Position numbers and translations under genes: made by a program
Origin: Phoenix dactylifera
Taxonomy: Eukaryota; Streptophyta; Magnoliopsida; Arecales; Arecaceae
Length of the DNA stretch: 64,000 nucleotides
Direction of reading: 5' to 3'
Assembly: GCF_009389715.1 (NCBI RefSeq)
Contig: NC_052399.1
Location: 21,855,646 to 21,919,645, forward strand
Part shown: positions 47,001 to 63,592 of the stretch, in pieces
How positions within the stretch are numbered: position 1 is the stretch's first letter
How the letters are laid out: each line of letters begins with the position of its first letter
Notes under the pieces: generated by a model
What the model was told of the DNA's origin: nothing
Seen by the model: only the letters and a program-made list of their open reading frames with translations
Database searches by the model: none

Positions 47001-48940
47001 AGTCCAATTTGTACTCCATTGCTAGACCCAATGTCTTCATCCTAGGATGTAACTCTTGGTTTTGAAGCCAACCAGCGGCTGGGCCTCAATGAAACATAGG
47101 TTGTAGTTGAAAATCTAAAGTTGCTGCTCTTTGAATTTCAGTGAGTAGAATTTATCTGCAACTCAGAGTTGGGTTAAGGATTGGATGTTTCGCGGGATAG
47201 AGAGAGAATTTGAGGCTTTGGTTTGGATAGCTGTCATTGATGATGTAGATTAGATGGTTATGAATTGCTTCAGGACAAGAACGATTGATGTTTCTATATA
47301 CAGCATAGCATTGCCTCTATCTTGCTCAAAGTTGCAGAGCAAACATACGACATGACTCAAAAGTTTTGGAATTTTTGGATTAAGGCTGAAAACCAGTCAG
47401 AAGATATCATCAAACTCAGTGAAATAACTGGATCCTAAAGTCTATGCCGTATAAATAGATGACAATTGGGCAAAATTGCCATTAAATAAATTGGATACCG
47501 ACTCAAAGAATTGAAGCAGGTTGAGAGCCAGTGTGAGAACTCCAGAGTTTAAAAGTCAACTTTGCACAAATGACATAAAGCATGTTAAGGTAAAGAGAAC
47601 AAGAGCATCATGAGTTCCCCAAACATTCACCCTGAGACCTATCTGCCATGTTCAAGCTATAGGCTATGAGCTGGAGGATAGCGGTAGGTACATTTTTAGC
47701 TGAGCTTAGAGCTGCTTGGGAGGGTGTCTCCTACACGAGGTGGATACTGGGCGCAGGTCGCCTTCTTCTCGAGGGGGATTCGACCACTGTGATTGAGTAT
47801 ATCCAGGGTCGGGGGTGCTCAGCTGAGGATCGGCCGCTGCTCCACGACATTTGCAGAGTAATAGGGGAGTGTGACTCCTACCAGGCCATGCACGTATATC
47901 AGGAGGCGAACGGTGCTGCAAACTGGATTGCTTCCTTCGCGGTTCATCACTCTGGAGGTTTCACTTGGACAGACCACGGGGCTGTGCCAATGCCTTTACG
48001 TAGTATTTTATTTTTTCAATTTTGTTGGTTGTATCCACACTCGTCGGGTGGGAGCTGCCGATGTACCAAAAAAACAAAAGGCTACATTTTTAGGCTCAAA
48101 ATCTGTTTTCTTGGAGAAGCGGTAAATGATTGTACTTGATACAAGTGGAAGTGCACTTGAAGCTCATATTTACTTTGCCAAATAGGCCGTATCAGCATGA
48201 TAGATTGTCCTAATCAGATCTCATTAAAGTTGATTATAGTAGACTCTCCTTTCAATTTTTCACAGCAGCGAACCTCAGCGATCCAAAACCACAAAGCCAA
48301 CTACAACTAAATTGAAGTGTAGAACTTGCTTTTAACATGTACTTAGCTGAAGTGTGAGACACTTATATCGTTGTTCCACCCACTCTCAAATTTCTATACA
48401 TAGGCTTACTTAATCATTAAGATCAAATTAACTGCACAAATATTATTAGTCTATTCGGAACCTAGAAATACTCAAGTATAGTTTCAGAAAGTTGGCTATA
48501 GAGCCACAATTTTCTTAAATTTATCTGTGTTGTATTTCTTTTCCTCCAAAAGTAATTCTCAACTTAGATATGCATATCACTAGAAAAAATAAAAATGATA
48601 GAACAACTTAGACATGCACATTCTTTTGTGCAAACTTAAAGAAGCATGAGTGAGCAGCCCTCTTAAATTTTGATCATTTTGAAACCATTTTTTCATGCAT
48701 ATCAGATAGCTCTTATGGACAAAAACTGCATGCTACCTTATGTGCAAATGAATTGCATGCACATTATTATTGGTTTTTTGGCTGCAACTTATCATGTATT
48801 GATGGATATTTTTAATAGTTAGCATACATTAGTATTTAATTGTTTATCTCTTCTAATCAAAATCTCCTCAGGTACGTGGATGCATATCCCCTTATATGTC
48901 TACTAAGGTGCTGCACAAGGTATCAGATAAAGATCTATAG
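32020..48940 (+). CDS. NOL9: NOL9/GRC3-type polynucleotide 5'-hydroxyl kinase
   Basis: Nine exons, 32020-32213, 32317-32414, 32531-32564, 35300-35469, 35670-35853, 39271-39451, 41032-41143, 43286-43413 and 48872-48940, total 1,170 nt or 389 aa with all phases closing. Walker A GPKNSGKS is at residues 45-52, followed by YLDTDVGQPEFSPPG (from residue 71), the CLP1_P kinase signature. CFFYGDISSKRDP, PLIINTPGWVKGTGFDLL and the C-terminal GIVRGIDRSKGLVYVITPVP match the plant NOL9/GRC3 family (Arabidopsis At5g11010 type, from memory). In animals and yeast this kinase phosphorylates 5'-OH RNA ends during rRNA ITS2 processing in the nucleolus; the plant role is inferred. Intron 2 needs a GC donor (CCAG|GCTTGC). 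Introns are long (5.5 kb for intron 8) and hold three MULE-type MITEs, a LINE tail and tandem duplications. The start is chosen because a TATA box precedes it closely and no upstream in-frame extension is needed. Confidence 0.9.
32991..33175. mobile_element. Mutator-like MITE A (GTACCG family)
   Basis: It starts AAGGTTCGCTGTACCGG and ends CCGGTACGGCGAACCTTG, inverted repeats of each other. GTTGGGAGC is duplicated on both sides (32982-32990 and 33176-33184), the 9-bp duplication typical of Mutator elements. The 185-bp interior consists of variants of GGTACCG in both orientations. It lies in NOL9 intron 3. Confidence 0.85.
35703..36410 (+). repeat. Tandem duplication covering most of NOL9 exon 5
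   Basis: Two direct copies with a 354-bp period start GATATATCT at 35703 and 36057. Copy 1 includes the last 151 bp of exon 5 and the start of intron 5. Copy 2 repeats CCCACTCAAGTGGTTCAG, CTTCCAACTGGCACAT and ACCTGTTGATTTGATTGAC, but has lost three bases in TTTTGG and turned the donor ATC|GTGAGT into ATTATGAGT. The second copy is thus a dead exon inside intron 5. Confidence 0.92.
35854..39270 (+). other. NOL9 intron 5
   Basis: Besides the duplicated pseudo-exon (36057-36410) it holds only AT-rich sequence and short frames such as 37477-37662 and 38143-38346, which I consider noise. No element ends were recognised. Confidence 0.45.
39620..40560. repeat. Inverted segments in NOL9 intron 6
   Basis: GACCTACACATGCGTGCAGGTTTCTTGG near 39650 recurs in reverse orientation near 40507-40540 (CACATGTGTAGG, AGAAACCTACGCATGCCTGCAG). 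The segment between includes a G-rich tract at 40060-40260. It may be a large fold-back element, but its ends and target duplication are not resolved. Confidence 0.4.
44524..44752. repeat. Tandem duplication, 114-bp period
   Basis: Two copies begin TATAGGAATATTGTAAATTT at 44524 and 44638 and share TGCAATGATT-GATTAGGG, TTTTTCGG-GTTAAAA and GGGAAACTA-GATGC. They lie in NOL9 intron 8. Confidence 0.9.
46036..46367. mobile_element. Mutator-like MITE B (GTACCG family)
   Basis: It runs from AAGGAATGCCGTACCGG to CCGGTACGGCGGACCTTG with GGTCTTACC duplicated on both sides (46027-46035 and 46368-46376). The interior is made of CCGGTACGG variants plus a G-run and T-run near 46226-46282. Same family as elements A and C. 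It lies in NOL9 intron 8. Confidence 0.87.
46587..46864. mobile_element. Mutator-like MITE C (GTACCG family), older copy
   Basis: It begins AAGGTCTGCCGCACCGTCC and ends GATTGCGGAGCTTG, flanked by GGCAGCCTC (46578-46586) and GGCAGCCTT (46865-46873), 8 of 9 bases alike. Internal GTACCG units are more degraded than in A or B, with many C-to-T type changes, suggesting an older insertion. It lies in NOL9 intron 8. Confidence 0.75.
47700..48082 (+). mobile_element. LINE 3' fragment with 11-bp target duplication
   Basis: It is flanked by TACATTTTTAG at 47689-47699 and 48083-48093. The insert encodes the end of an RNase H domain: ELRAAWEGVSY, LLLEGDSTTVIEYIQG, HVYQEANGAANWIASFAVHHSGG. It ends GGGAGCTGCCGATGT followed by an A-rich tail. 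The frame is open for the whole remnant, so it is comparatively young among the LINE copies here. It sits in the last intron of NOL9, same strand. Confidence 0.85.
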
Positions 48941-50154
48941 GGGGGAGCAACTCTTGCCTCGACATTAATTACAAGATATTAATGGATACTGTATCGTTAG
49001 TTAACTCATCAACAATTATAGAAGCTGGAATTGTATCATCAGCACTGATGCACTAGACGGCATAGGTTATCAACCGCTGCCTTGCTCTTGCCAAAAGGAA
49101 AAAAGAAAAACCACGGCCTTGTTTGCATGCATCGTCTTGTACCCTGTTAGCCTCTTACAACCAAAAACATGTAGCCTTATTTCAGTTATTTGAGAACAGC
49201 TTTATGAATCCTTATTGTTAAATATTCCTACTGAAAGCTACCTCAGTATAATTCCTGTTGGTCAATGTAAGACTTCATTAATTTTTCTATAGTTGAAATG
49301 TTTTTTTTAATTTCTATTGATATAAATATATATATCTCAAGAATAATATTTGGCTCTTAGGTATCCAAGTGGTTTCCACATCGAAACATGCTTTCATGGT
49401 TATTGCATATCCAGAGAATATAATGTACAAGTAGACCAGGATATTGTAGTGGTGATGTTGTAGACTCGGAGGGTTTCCTGCATTCAGATGTCCTGCACAA
49501 CCAACAGATATGGGGAGTGGTTCAGAGAGATCAGGACAGCCTGCGGTAATTGGCCTGGAAGATCTTATCCCACGTACAGCAAGCAGAGACCAATATTGTC
49601 AGATTTAAGACTATTGAATTAGCAGGCGCCCCTTGCCACCATCCATGAATAATACTAAAATGTGCTTCCACAACCAGGTCATCAATCTGCTGTAAGCTAC
49701 GTCTGGGTCATTCCCTCGCAGCAACTTGTAATCTTGTCCGGTAGAGTCAACCAAAGGGCCCAGTAAATTAAGAAGGTCTATACCTTCCAGAATTAGTTTT
49801 ACTGTCACAAATTCAAAACTAAAAATAAGCTTTGCATTTAGATTGAACGGGCCCCACTCGGCCCTCTGATAGTGTTTCTCTAATTGAGCAATACACAAAA
49901 CACGAGGCATGCTTGTTATTGCTGCTTCCTCACTCACTTCGAGAAAACAAAGGCGGCTGACAGAAAAGGCCTCTTGAGTGTCCTTTTAATCTAACATTGG
50001 CATCGCACACAGAAGCAGCAGGAAAAACTCCAAACAAAAAGAATGATGATGATGATCTCCCACTTGCCAAAACTCCCCTTTTCTAGGACACATCTACAGA
50101 ACAAACACAGAAGTGAACAAGCACTGTTACCATCAGGTGATAGGGTTATGCAGA
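48941..50154. other. Intergenic between convergent NOL9 and PP2A genes
   Basis: It includes both 3' UTRs. A minus-strand frame at 49611-49937 (108 codons) is listed separately. Nothing else is recognised. Confidence 0.4.
49611..49937 (-). CDS. Unidentified 108-aa open frame
   Basis: The translation starts MSEEAAITSMPRVLCIAQLE and includes LILEGIDLLNLLGPLVDST and DYKLLRGNDPDVAYSRLMTW. Its composition looks protein-like rather than low-complexity, yet I recognise no family, and no neighbouring exon, promoter or splice site stands out. It lies just past the PP2A stop codon on the same strand. It could be a relic of a gene, a repeat-derived frame, or chance. Confidence 0.2.
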   Translation of the reverse strand: MSEEAAITSMPRVLCIAQLEKHYQRAEWGPFNLNAKLIFSFEFVTVKLILEGIDLLNLLGPLVDSTGQDYKLLRGNDPDVAYSRLMTWLWKHILVLFMDGGKGRLLIQ

Positions 50155-56965
<6,811 letters not shown>

Positions 56966-58367
56966 CGTGCACCCCCTCTCCTCCACCCGATCTGCGGCGA
57001 GAACCGATCAGACGATCGGGATCGGCCCGGAATCCGCCGGAACAGCGCGTTCTACGTGCCGGCTGCCCGAGATCACGCCGATCGGGGCATCACCGAGAGG
57101 GATCGGCGGCAAATTAGGTCTAGGGTTAGGGCTAGAGCTGAGGGGGAAATAGAAGGATAGAAGAGGGCGGAGACTGCTCGATCCGGATTCGCCTTCGTTC
57201 ATTCCTTCATTACCCTTTTCTTCTTGTTTTAAATTCGGCGGAGTCGGCTTGATGCCTTTCCGGCCTTCTCAGAGAGACGAGGTCACGAGAAACCAAGAAA
57301 TAAAACGGAAAGAAAATAATATTATAATCTGGAAAATAGTTCGATTAAGATAACCCGCGGAGCTGTGGATTCAAGCTTATCCGCGTTTTACCAATCAATC
57401 ACGACCGTCCATTTTGTTCACACGTTCCCACAAAAGACAGCCCGAGATAACGGATCGCGAGTACGCGGAACTTTGATAGTAGGTTAGAGGACCAGCTGCA
57501 TCAAACATCACAGCAAACAGCATTCAATCTATATGTGTCAAGCAAGGACTAAAAGTCGATGCCGGACTAGAGTTCCATTTCTGATCTGGACCTCACACGT
57601 AATCCATCAGAGGCCGTTGGCTGTTTGAGATGGGGCACATGCACCGCGTAGGAAACGTGGAAGGATTCGGCTCTCGAATCTAAAGGCGAAGAGGGAAACG
57701 GATCCGTTGGGTGGGTGCGGAATTCTGTGGTCTTCCGCTGCCGCCGCCCGAAGTCAAAAAAAAAAAAAAAGAAAAAGAATCTGCGGCTCATCTGCCTCTC
57801 CTGAAAAGGGCCCATGGGCCTTTTCAGAATGTCAACGGGTAGATCGGGTGGATCTCGTTTGATATTGGCTGTATTTAGTTTTTTCGATGCCCTTTCCCAA
57901 ATCTTGTCGTTGACAACTTCAAAATTCGCACCTTCAGCTAAAGAGATGCTAACGATCGAAGAAGATCAAATTAACTAATTGTCCGACACGTATAGCAATA
58001 ATTTCTGAATATGAATATCGCAACAATCCAATGAAGAACTCTTGATATAATAAAGAGCGGTGTCGGATATGGCTTCCTATAAAAATTGAAGGATCTAATA
58101 TTGTGCTAAATAGTTACATGTGACGAGTGAACAAAACGGAGGCCACGTAGCACTGCTTGGGCCTCGAATTATCTACTTCTAGTTATCTATGCATTGCAAA
58201 TTGATCGGAATAGAATAGAAAACTTCTCCGTGTTGATTTCTTGCCCTGGTTGCAAGGGTATGCTAGGCGAAGAAATTCTAATACATAACCAATTATATGT
58301 GTAGGATTTGGAACTTACTAATTCATGCTAAGGTCGCATAATGCACAAGATTCATTGGTTTGGTTTA

Positions 58368-58409
<42 letters not shown>

Positions 58410-59024
58410 TGGGGAGAGAGAGAGAGGGAATAAAAGCATTGGGGCGGTTTAATGGCTATCACTTGTTATTGACTACGATCTTGTACGTTAAGTTCCAATG
58501 GCCGGTGGATCGGGTCCACAAGCGCAGGGAGAGTCAAGTTGGAAAGGTGGATAGCTAAGAGAGGACTAGTTGAACTAAGACTCTCACCATCCAAACCCAC
58601 CGCCCATTGAACAGTTCAGATATTATGTTTAATTATATGTTTGTTTTATATTTTCTAGGAAATAGTATCAGATTTTGAGCGTCACGCCCACTTGCCGGTG
58701 GGCCGGAGGTGCTTGAGCGGAGGGAAGTAGGTTAGAGTTTTGACTAATAACTTATCTTAAATTCTCTCCATTCAGATTTAATTTTTTATTTAAGTTTAAT
58801 TTTTGAATTTAACTATTGAAAAAATATAACTTCCTCAGAATGCTTCATTATAAATGTTCAATAGTGATGTGATATATTATCATCAGGCGTCTAAATTATG
58901 TTATTTCAGGTATAGTAATCTCTTTTAAATTATTTAAAAAAAAAAAGTTTTTTTCTTTCCATAGTTTGCGATAAAGTTTAGAAAGAGAGCTTTTTCTCCT
59001 CATAGATTTTTTCTAGCTAGCAGT
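56966..59024. other. PP2A 5' flank and intergenic region
   Basis: The first 250 bp should include the PP2A 5' UTR and core promoter; no TATA box was confidently placed. The rest has no gene. A (GA)n run lies at 58372-58402 and an A-run at 57757-57771. Frames such as 57567-57815 (-) and 58325-58558 (+) are low-complexity. Confidence 0.4.
58372..58402. repeat. (GA)n microsatellite
   Basis: A perfect AG/GA dinucleotide run of about 31 bp, followed after a short gap by a second shorter GA run near 58413-58426. Confidence 0.95.
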
Positions 59025-59164
59025 AAGGTGAGGTCCAAAGAAACCGCTACACAGAGAGCGGAGGGATCTCTTTCAGCCCCAGCATAGAGAGCGAAGTCAG
59101 ACAGAAGATCAGAGGGATACTGCAAATACCAGAGCAGGAAGGGACGCTTACCTACCTAGGCGTT
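59025..59164 (+). mobile_element. LINE reverse transcriptase, left part
   Basis: This reads SGGISFSPSIESEVRQKI, GILQIPEQEGTL and TYLGV, the conserved stretch just before the PITGRR block of plant L1-like LINE reverse transcriptases. The frame stops at the LTR element inserted at 59165 and resumes at 63593. The 5' limit is where LINE similarity ends and is approximate, so the copy is probably 5'-truncated. Confidence 0.75.
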
Positions 59165-59592
59165 TGATGTAGCACCAGTGCGGGGGAAGAGGAGAAGAAG
59201 GAAGAACAAGAGAAGGAGAAGGAAGAAGAGGTTGTAGAGACGCAGGAAGAATAGAGAAGGAGAGGAGAAGAAGAAGAGAAGAAAGAACGTAGGGAAAAGA
59301 AATTCTTAATCATTCATTAACCCTAATCATGAAAATAGTTCCCTATATATAGGGCCCAAATACACAACTTGCATAAACCCCCCTTACACAGAAATAAATC
59401 CTAATGAACCCACAAATAACACAAATAAGCCCTAAAATGCAAATAAGCCCAGAAATAAAATAAACCACAAATAAACCCTAGAATGCAAATAAGCCCAAAA
59501 ATAAAATAATAAAATAAATATGCAAATAAACGAGTCTGGCTCAATCCGGGGGCTCAGGATCATCTGGATGAAGGGCTCTGATGTCCCCATCA
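59165..59592 (-). repeat. 3' LTR
   Basis: 428 bp, identical in length to the copy exactly 4,000 bp away, with differences only at 59540 (C versus T) and 59551 (G versus A). It contains the palindrome CCCTATATATAGGG, a likely TATA element, an AG-rich tract, and short AAATGCAAATAAGCCC-like internal repeats. The end of the element's open frame lies inside it. Confidence 0.96.
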
Positions 59593-61145
59593 ACTCCTCC
59601 CGGGTGAGAAAAACTCGACCCCGTCGAGTACAGGTCTGGCCGGCTGTCGTACTGCTCCAGAAGATCGGGGTCAATGCGCTGCAACTGTGCTTTGGAAATC
59701 CACGTCACATCAGACTTTGGTCGACCTTTCCACCGAACAAGGTAACGTTGGTAACCACCGTTCCTGCTTGAAATAACCTGCTCATCCAATATATGTTCTA
59801 TTTGTTCTCTGCGTGCATGAAATTTGGGAGGTGGTGGCTCAACAGCAGGTAATAGGGCAGGGTGTCCAACATGGGCAGGTATATCAATAAAGGGGTCAGA
59901 AGGCAGGAATATTATCTTTTTGTATGGGACTAAATCTTCAATATTAAATGTCGCACTAATCCCATAGTCATCAGGAAGATCCACAACATATGCATTCGAA
60001 CTGGTTTTCTTTAAGATTTTGAACTGTTCTGCACTACAAATTTGCAATTTCTTAAACGTTTCCGAAGAAAGTCGTTCAAACCTAATTCTTATCATGACGT
60101 AATCTCTTTCACTTAACTCATTATAACATCTGGTTAAATCAGCAAGGGATTTATATTTTAAGTTATTAAAGTGACTGCAATTGCTGATTTCTTGATGCAA
60201 TGAATGTGGATGTGATGCAATTGATTGTGCAGACTCAAAGACTCTATACTGATGAGACATGAAAAACAAGTCTATGGGTTGCCTAGGTTTGTAATCATGC
60301 ACCACTTCGAATGGATTTATACCTATGGACTTATGAATCGAACTATGATATGTAAACTCAACTGTCGATAATATTAAATTCCAGGTCCTAGCGTATGCAT
60401 TTGGGTTGAGCCTATGATGTGGAAGGTTGGGTAGAAATACTCCGGGAACTAGATCAATTGCATGTTGGATATCACGCATCGGAGAGAGTGCATCCGGAAG
60501 ATCATCAGGGACTATAACATTAAACTCCTCTATAAGGGAAACTACTATAGAGGAATGTTCAAGATTGGATTCCACATGGGTATCTTTAGCTACAAGTGCC
60601 AATTCAGGTGTCTGGCTCTCAATATCTGTCACTACCTCTTCAACAGTAGTGATGTGAAGTGGCTTGGTTGTACTTAGATCAATAGTCTTCCTTTGGAAAT
60701 CATTTTGGACAAAGTCCAATTCTGTAGGTTCGTCTTCAAAGTCTTCTTCGTAGTCTTCTATATTTGGTTCATAGACTTCTTCGACATATTCGGCCTCTTG
60801 GTTCCTAACTTCTGATTCAGTAATCGGGTAGATCTTAGTGGAACATTGGGGCGCTATGTGGCTGAAAAGTTGACACCTAGAGTATTGGGTTTGGTACCTA
60901 GGAGAGTGGGGAAGGACTACAGGTGGTGCGACCAAACCGATTTTAGGTTGGGCTGTAACAGGGGCTGGCGATTTAGGGGTCCTAGAATTTTGCACGAGCT
61001 CACGGATCTCTTGTTTGAATTCCTTGTATCCAGCCCGCATGGCAACGATCTGTTCTTTGATAGACCTCAAAATATCGGAATTCATGGTAGCTACAGGGGT
61101 TTTAGGTTGACTGAGATAGTACTCCATATCACTACAGGTTGGCAT
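59541..61145 (-). pseudogene. Fused gag / integrase-end / chromodomain polyprotein (internally deleted)
   Basis: An uninterrupted frame of 534 codons. Residues about 1-105 look like the end of Gag, with a degenerate zinc knuckle (CQLFSHIAPQC, residues 91-101). Residues 105-215 are acidic linker. PDDLPDALSPMRDIQHAIDL (213-232) is the lead-in to the reverse transcriptase of Ty3/gypsy elements. At about residue 248-252 the frame jumps to integrase C-terminal sequence (ILSTVEFTYHSSIHKSIG, INPFEVVHDYKP). A chromodomain follows (HILDEQV to TWISKAQLQ, about 451-488), which in this clade directs integration to marked chromatin. The stop lies in the 3' LTR. The deletion kept the frame, but catalytic domains are absent, so it cannot transpose alone. 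Confidence 0.88.
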
Positions 61146-63149
61146 GCAATGATGACACTGGATGATGATGTGAAATGCAGTGTCACTAATGAAACCCTAA
61201 TAACTATAATGTAGGACCAAATTTGATGCAGGACAACCTACTAATGCAATCTATTATGATTTCAGAAATCAGCAAGTCTTCACAATAATAACTTAAAATT
61301 TAAATATTGCTGATTTTACTTCGGTTATTCGAATTAAGAATTAAGATTATTCAATTTAAGAAGTTAGATTGCAATCAAGTAGTACAGTTGTTCTGATCCT
61401 AAAGTAATCTGATCGAATAATATCGAGAAACGTCCTGTTACTAAGGTGTGCTAATTTAATATCTAGATTTTAAAAGGCGAATAGAATGGGTTTGAAAGTA
61501 GGGGTTCTATGTTCTAAATTTTGACAACAAAAGTAGGTTTTCAAAATGTGGCTATCATGCAAGAGAACCAGAACATAATTAAATGAACAAGCCAGAAAAA
61601 GTAGAAACCTATCACCTGTGACGGATGCAGTCAACCGGAAGCGTCCGTTGCAGAGCTAGCTGGAGTTGTGGACCTGGATCTACAGCACAAGGATTCCTGG
61701 GCTGTTGAAATGGGCTGAAGAACACTCTGGATCGGGCCTGAAACAGGGCCTGCGGCCAAGGGCCTTGGGCCGCGCTCAAATCACGGTGCACGGGCCTGGG
61801 CTGGCGGCCTGCTTAGGACAACTGGGCCAGGCCGGTCGGGCTCGGATGTGGCCTGATGCCACCTCTTGGCTGGCAGCCTGGCACACAGGGGTGTCCCTGA
61901 TCGCGGATGAGAGCTGGATGGGAGCGGCTCGGACGAAGGCTCGGCGATGGGCGCTGCAAGCGGTCCGTCCGGAGTAGGCAGCGGCCAACGGCGCACGGCG
62001 GCAGTGGTGGAGCACGCGGGCGCGGGGAAGGATGCAGCGGTGGTGGCAATCGGGCGGTCGCGGGAGCGGCGGGGACGGCGACGGCGAGGCGGCGGCAGGA
62101 GACGGCACGGGTGGAGGCGGATCTCGTCGGCGGCAGGAGGCGTCACGGGCGGAAGCGGCAAAGGCGGAGCGGCACGGGCGGAGGCGGCGAAGGGTATGCA
62201 GGTGGTGCGGCTCGGCGGGGAGGGCGTCGTCGGGGCTCGGTGACGGTCGGCTTCGATCGTCGGCGGTCGGCCGCGGGAAAGAGGCGCCCGAAGGAGGCGT
62301 CGCACGGCGGCGGGCGTGGTGGCGCAGCTTGGCGGAGACGTGGTGAGGGGCAGCCGATCGGGAAAGATGAACAGGTAGGTTTTTTTTTTTTCTTTTTTTT
62401 TTCTTTTTTTTTTTTGCACGCACGTGCAGTCACGTGCAAAGGTTTTTTTTTGTTTTTTTTAAGGCGGCACGTGCGGTCACGTGCGTCTTTTTTTTTTTTT
62501 TTTGTGGGACCCGGGTTGTCGGGTTTCGGGTTAACGGGTGCGAGGCTTACCCGTTAAGCAGCTTCAACCTCCCGATAGTTCGGGAGGTCTCTCCGACCCT
62601 TGCGGCTGCGGCTGCGGGGCGGGGCTTCGATGGCCGTGGCGGAGGGCGGTGATCTCGGCCGCAGTTCCGTGGTCTGCGGCGACGGGCGGCTCCGGCAGGC
62701 GGCGGCGTCCGGTGGCGAGCCGACGGCAAGGTGGTCACGGCTCCGGCAAGCGTCTTCCGGTGGTGAAAGCGGAAACGTGAACGGTGGAGAGGGGTCACAG
62801 CAGGTCGGTGGCGCCGGGATGGCACAGAGCGGCGGTAGGGTGCGGTGCAGCCGGCGGCGAACGGTGGAAGTGGTGGCCGCGGGCTTGGCGACCAGTGGGA
62901 GGGCCCGACGAAAGGGGTTTTCCCCCTTTTGTCTCTGATGAGAGCCGAGAGGGAGAGAGGGACCTTCCTTTTTTTTTTTGTTTTTTTTTTTTTGTGTGTG
63001 TGTGTTCTTCTGGTGAGCACCGAGGGGATGAGACGGAGATGACGTCTCGGGTGGGATTTTTGGTGGAGTGAATAAATAGGGCAGTGGACCGTGGGAGGTT
63101 GAGGGAGAAAATGCTCGATCGTGGCTTTGGCAACGGAGGCAAAGCCGGG
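61146..63149 (-). other. Long GC-rich leader of the LTR element
   Basis: In element orientation the first 1.5 kb (63149 to about 61660) is G+C-rich, with CG-rich codon-like sequence and several A-runs of 10-18 bases; the last 500 bp before the polyprotein start is AT-rich. Overlapping open frames on both strands rich in Arg, Pro, Ala and Gly are composition artefacts. CACGTG boxes occur at about 62422, 62468 and 62479. The composition change is sharp and unlike gag, so captured host sequence is possible. Confidence 0.45.
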
Positions 63150-63161
63150 GCTCTGATACCA
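63150..63161 (-). other. Primer-binding site (initiator Met tRNA type)
   Basis: TGGTATCAGAGC on the minus strand, three bases inside the 5' LTR, is complementary to the 3' end of plant initiator methionine tRNA. Confidence 0.9.
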
Positions 63162-63164
63162 AGT

Positions 63165-63592
63165 TGATGTAGCACCAGTGCGGGGGAAGAGGAGAAGAAG
63201 GAAGAACAAGAGAAGGAGAAGGAAGAAGAGGTTGTAGAGACGCAGGAAGAATAGAGAAGGAGAGGAGAAGAAGAAGAGAAGAAAGAACGTAGGGAAAAGA
63301 AATTCTTAATCATTCATTAACCCTAATCATGAAAATAGTTCCCTATATATAGGGCCCAAATACACAACTTGCATAAACCCCCCTTACACAGAAATAAATC
63401 CTAATGAACCCACAAATAACACAAATAAGCCCTAAAATGCAAATAAGCCCAGAAATAAAATAAACCACAAATAAACCCTAGAATGCAAATAAGCCCAAAA
63501 ATAAAATAATAAAATAAATATGCAAATAAACGAGTCTGGTTCAATCCGGGAGCTCAGGATCATCTGGATGAAGGGCTCTGATGTCCCCATCA
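63165..63592 (-). repeat. 5' LTR
   Basis: This is the partner of 59165-59592, with the same length and tips and two base differences. It is followed directly on the plus strand by the second GCGTT target copy. Confidence 0.96.

Noticed and set aside
61776..62557. Long Arg/Pro/Gly-rich frames on both strands
   Set aside because: Several overlapping frames on both strands in GC-rich repeat-like sequence, with poly-A or poly-T runs coding Lys or Phe; a composition artefact inside the LTR element.
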